Positions 4,184 through 5,176 of a stretch of DNA of 5,176 bases are shown here, piece after piece. Numbering within the stretch: the stretch's first letter is position 1; each line of letters starts with the position of its first letter. The notes under the pieces are model-generated. The model was not told the origin of the DNA. It made no database searches and saw nothing but the letters and a program-made list of their open reading frames with translations. This stretch comes from Kouleothrix aurantiaca (GTDB lineage Bacteria; Chloroflexota; Chloroflexia; Chloroflexales; Roseiflexaceae): assembly GCA_001399705.1 (NCBI GenBank), contig LJCR01000214.1, positions 1 to 5,176 of the forward strand. Direction: 5' to 3'. The position numbers and the translations under genes were made by a program.

Positions 4184-5176
4184 CTACAGGTGGTCGAATA
4201 ACGCCTCGATACGCTGTATCCTTTCCACTCGGACGACCGGGCGCCCGCGCGGGCACGTCCAGGGCTGCTTGCAGCGCGCAAGCTGATCGAGCAGGGCGCG
4301 CATTTGCTCGGGCCGGAGCGGCTCCTCGCCGATCGCGCTCGCGGCCGCCAGGGTCGTCACGAGCGCCTCCTGGATCTCCTCGGGCGCGCGCAGAGCGCGC
4401 TGCGACAGGTGATCGGCTACGTCGAGCAGCGTCGCGCCGAGCCGGTCCAGACGAAGGCGCGGTGTGGCGAGCACGCGCAGGCTCTGACCGCAGTCCTCAA
4501 AGCTAAAACCCCAGTGTGACAGCGGCTCAGCGTGCGCGAGCAGCAGCGCATGCGCCGCGGGCGGCACTACGACGTCGCGCGCCATGCCCAGGGCCACGCC
4601 TGGGACACCGCCGGCAAGGAGCTGAGCGCGGATCTGCTCATAGCGGATTCGTGCGTCGGCTGCCTGCTGGTCGATGAGCACGAGGCCGGTGTATGACTCG
4701 GCCATGATATAGCGCTGATGGAGCTGGCCGATCGGGCGCAGCAGCGTGAGGTTCAGCGCGCCGGCCCCAGCGGCCCGAGCTTGTGGCTCATCATCGGCAG
4801 GCGCCGGCGTCGCCTGCTCGCTCTCCGGGCGCTCGAACGACCAGGCGTCACGGCGCGCCGCGGCGCCGGTCGCCGGAGTTGATGGCCCACGGCGCTGCCA
4901 GCGCGGCCCGGCGGCATCCAGCAGCGCGGCGTGGAGCGCGATCCCGACCTGGCGGCCCACTAACGCCGGGTCGCGAAATCGGACCCGTGTTTTTCCAGGC
5001 TGGCCGGCTACATCAACGGCCCAGGCCGGCGCCTCGATATGCAGCGCAATGATCGGGTAGCGATCGTGCGGCAGCAGCGTCTGGTATGCCTCGCTGAGGA
5101 TCGCGCTGAGGTGGCGGTCCGGTCGGATCGGGCGCCCATTGACCGAGATGAAGATACAGGCACGCGACTCGCGGCC
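4184..5176 (-). CDS. mutL: DNA mismatch repair protein MutL, C-terminal 330 residues (start beyond window), endonuclease site degenerate
   Basis: The frame is open from the right edge to TAG at 4186-4184. The in-frame GTG at 4960 is internal, since MutL sequence continues upstream of it. Visible residues 8-15 (IFISVNGR) match the MutL FVNGR element. DVAGQPGKTRVRF (55-67) corresponds to DVNVHPxKxEVRF and keeps the Lys (62) that contacts ATP in this family, but loses the Asn and His. A short Ala/Pro/Glu-rich linker (about 90-140) leads to the dimerisation domain, which starts near RPIGQLHQRYIMAES. The endonuclease motif DQHAx2Ex4E reads DQQAADARIRYE (169-180), so its His and first Glu are gone. 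The ACx motif reads AAAS, and CPHGRP reads CPRGRP (308-313). MutL couples MutS recognition of mismatches to strand removal. This one probably does not nick DNA itself, as in E. coli. Confidence 0.9.
   Translation of the reverse strand, partial: GRESRACIFISVNGRPIRPDRHLSAILSEAYQTLLPHDRYPIIALHIEAPAWAVDVAGQPGKTRVRFRDPALVGRQVGIALHAALLDAAGPRWQRRGPSTPATGAAARRDAWSFERPESEQATPAPADDEPQARAAGAGALNLTLLRPIGQLHQRYIMAESYTGLVLIDQQAADARIRYEQIRAQLLAGGVPGVALGMARDVVVPPAAHALLLAHAEPLSHWGFSFEDCGQSLRVLATPRLRLDRLGATLLDVADHLSQRALRAPEEIQEALVTTLAAASAIGEEPLRPEQMRALLDQLARCKQPWTCPRGRPVVRVERIQRIEALFDHL

Noticed and set aside
4184..4960. GTG at 4960 as the start of mutL
   Set aside because: Clear MutL sequence (VNGR, DVxxxPxKxxVRF) continues in the same frame upstream to the window edge, so this GTG is internal.

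Overview
The window is GC-rich bacterial DNA. It reads as a minus-strand run of DNA-repair and small unknown genes, interrupted by one plus-strand IS200/IS605-type element that carries only tnpB. Near-consensus sigma70-type promoters, very high GC at third codon positions and a GAAC-N4-GTTC-like box point to a free-living bacterium. My best guess is a Chloroflexota member, but no rRNA or decisive marker is present, so this is low-confidence inference.

Layout, following minus-strand transcription from right to left. (1) 5176-4184: the C-terminal 330 residues of a MutL homologue. Its reading frame is open past the window edge, so the true start lies outside. The MutL endonuclease metal motifs are degenerate. 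(2) 4183-3809: 375 bp with no gene I can support. It holds a short hairpin, a strong intrinsic-terminator-like hairpin, a 16-bp tandem repeat and a textbook promoter (TTGACA-17-TATGAT) whose spacer contains a perfect palindrome. (3) 3808-2138: a 556-residue protein with an unassigned N-terminal domain, an Ala/Pro-rich linker with a 14-residue tandem repeat, and a divergent ATP-dependent DNA ligase core (adenylation plus OB fold). (4) 2141-798: the inserted element, on the opposite strand. (5) 789-747: an almost perfect long hairpin. (6) 736-344: a 130-residue protein of unknown function, overlapped by a possible 24-codon ORF. (7) 198-1: the start of a small C2H2-type zinc-binding protein that runs off the left edge.

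The element looks complete at both ends. The left end has a TTAC site, an AAAG guide-like tetranucleotide and an imperfect hairpin. The right end has a GC-rich hairpin followed by GTGTCAC. TnpB keeps its RuvC Asp-Glu-Asp residues and zinc knuckle. The 3' part of tnpB carries an omega-RNA-like scaffold with a UACG-capped stem. No tnpA is present, so movement would need a Y1 transposase in trans. The tnpB promoter is predicted to give a leaderless mRNA and contains a LexA-box-like sequence.

Removing the element joins TTTA/C to GCGGC and rebuilds the ligase stop codon as TAA. In the present sequence, the TGA that ends the ligase is supplied by the element's right end. The predicted omega-RNA guide is the last codons of the ligase gene (antisense), so TnpB would target the element-free allele. 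Ligase, hairpin and the 130-residue gene were therefore probably contiguous before insertion, with the two small genes downstream. MutL and the ligase may both serve DNA repair, but their separate terminator and promoter argue against a single operon.
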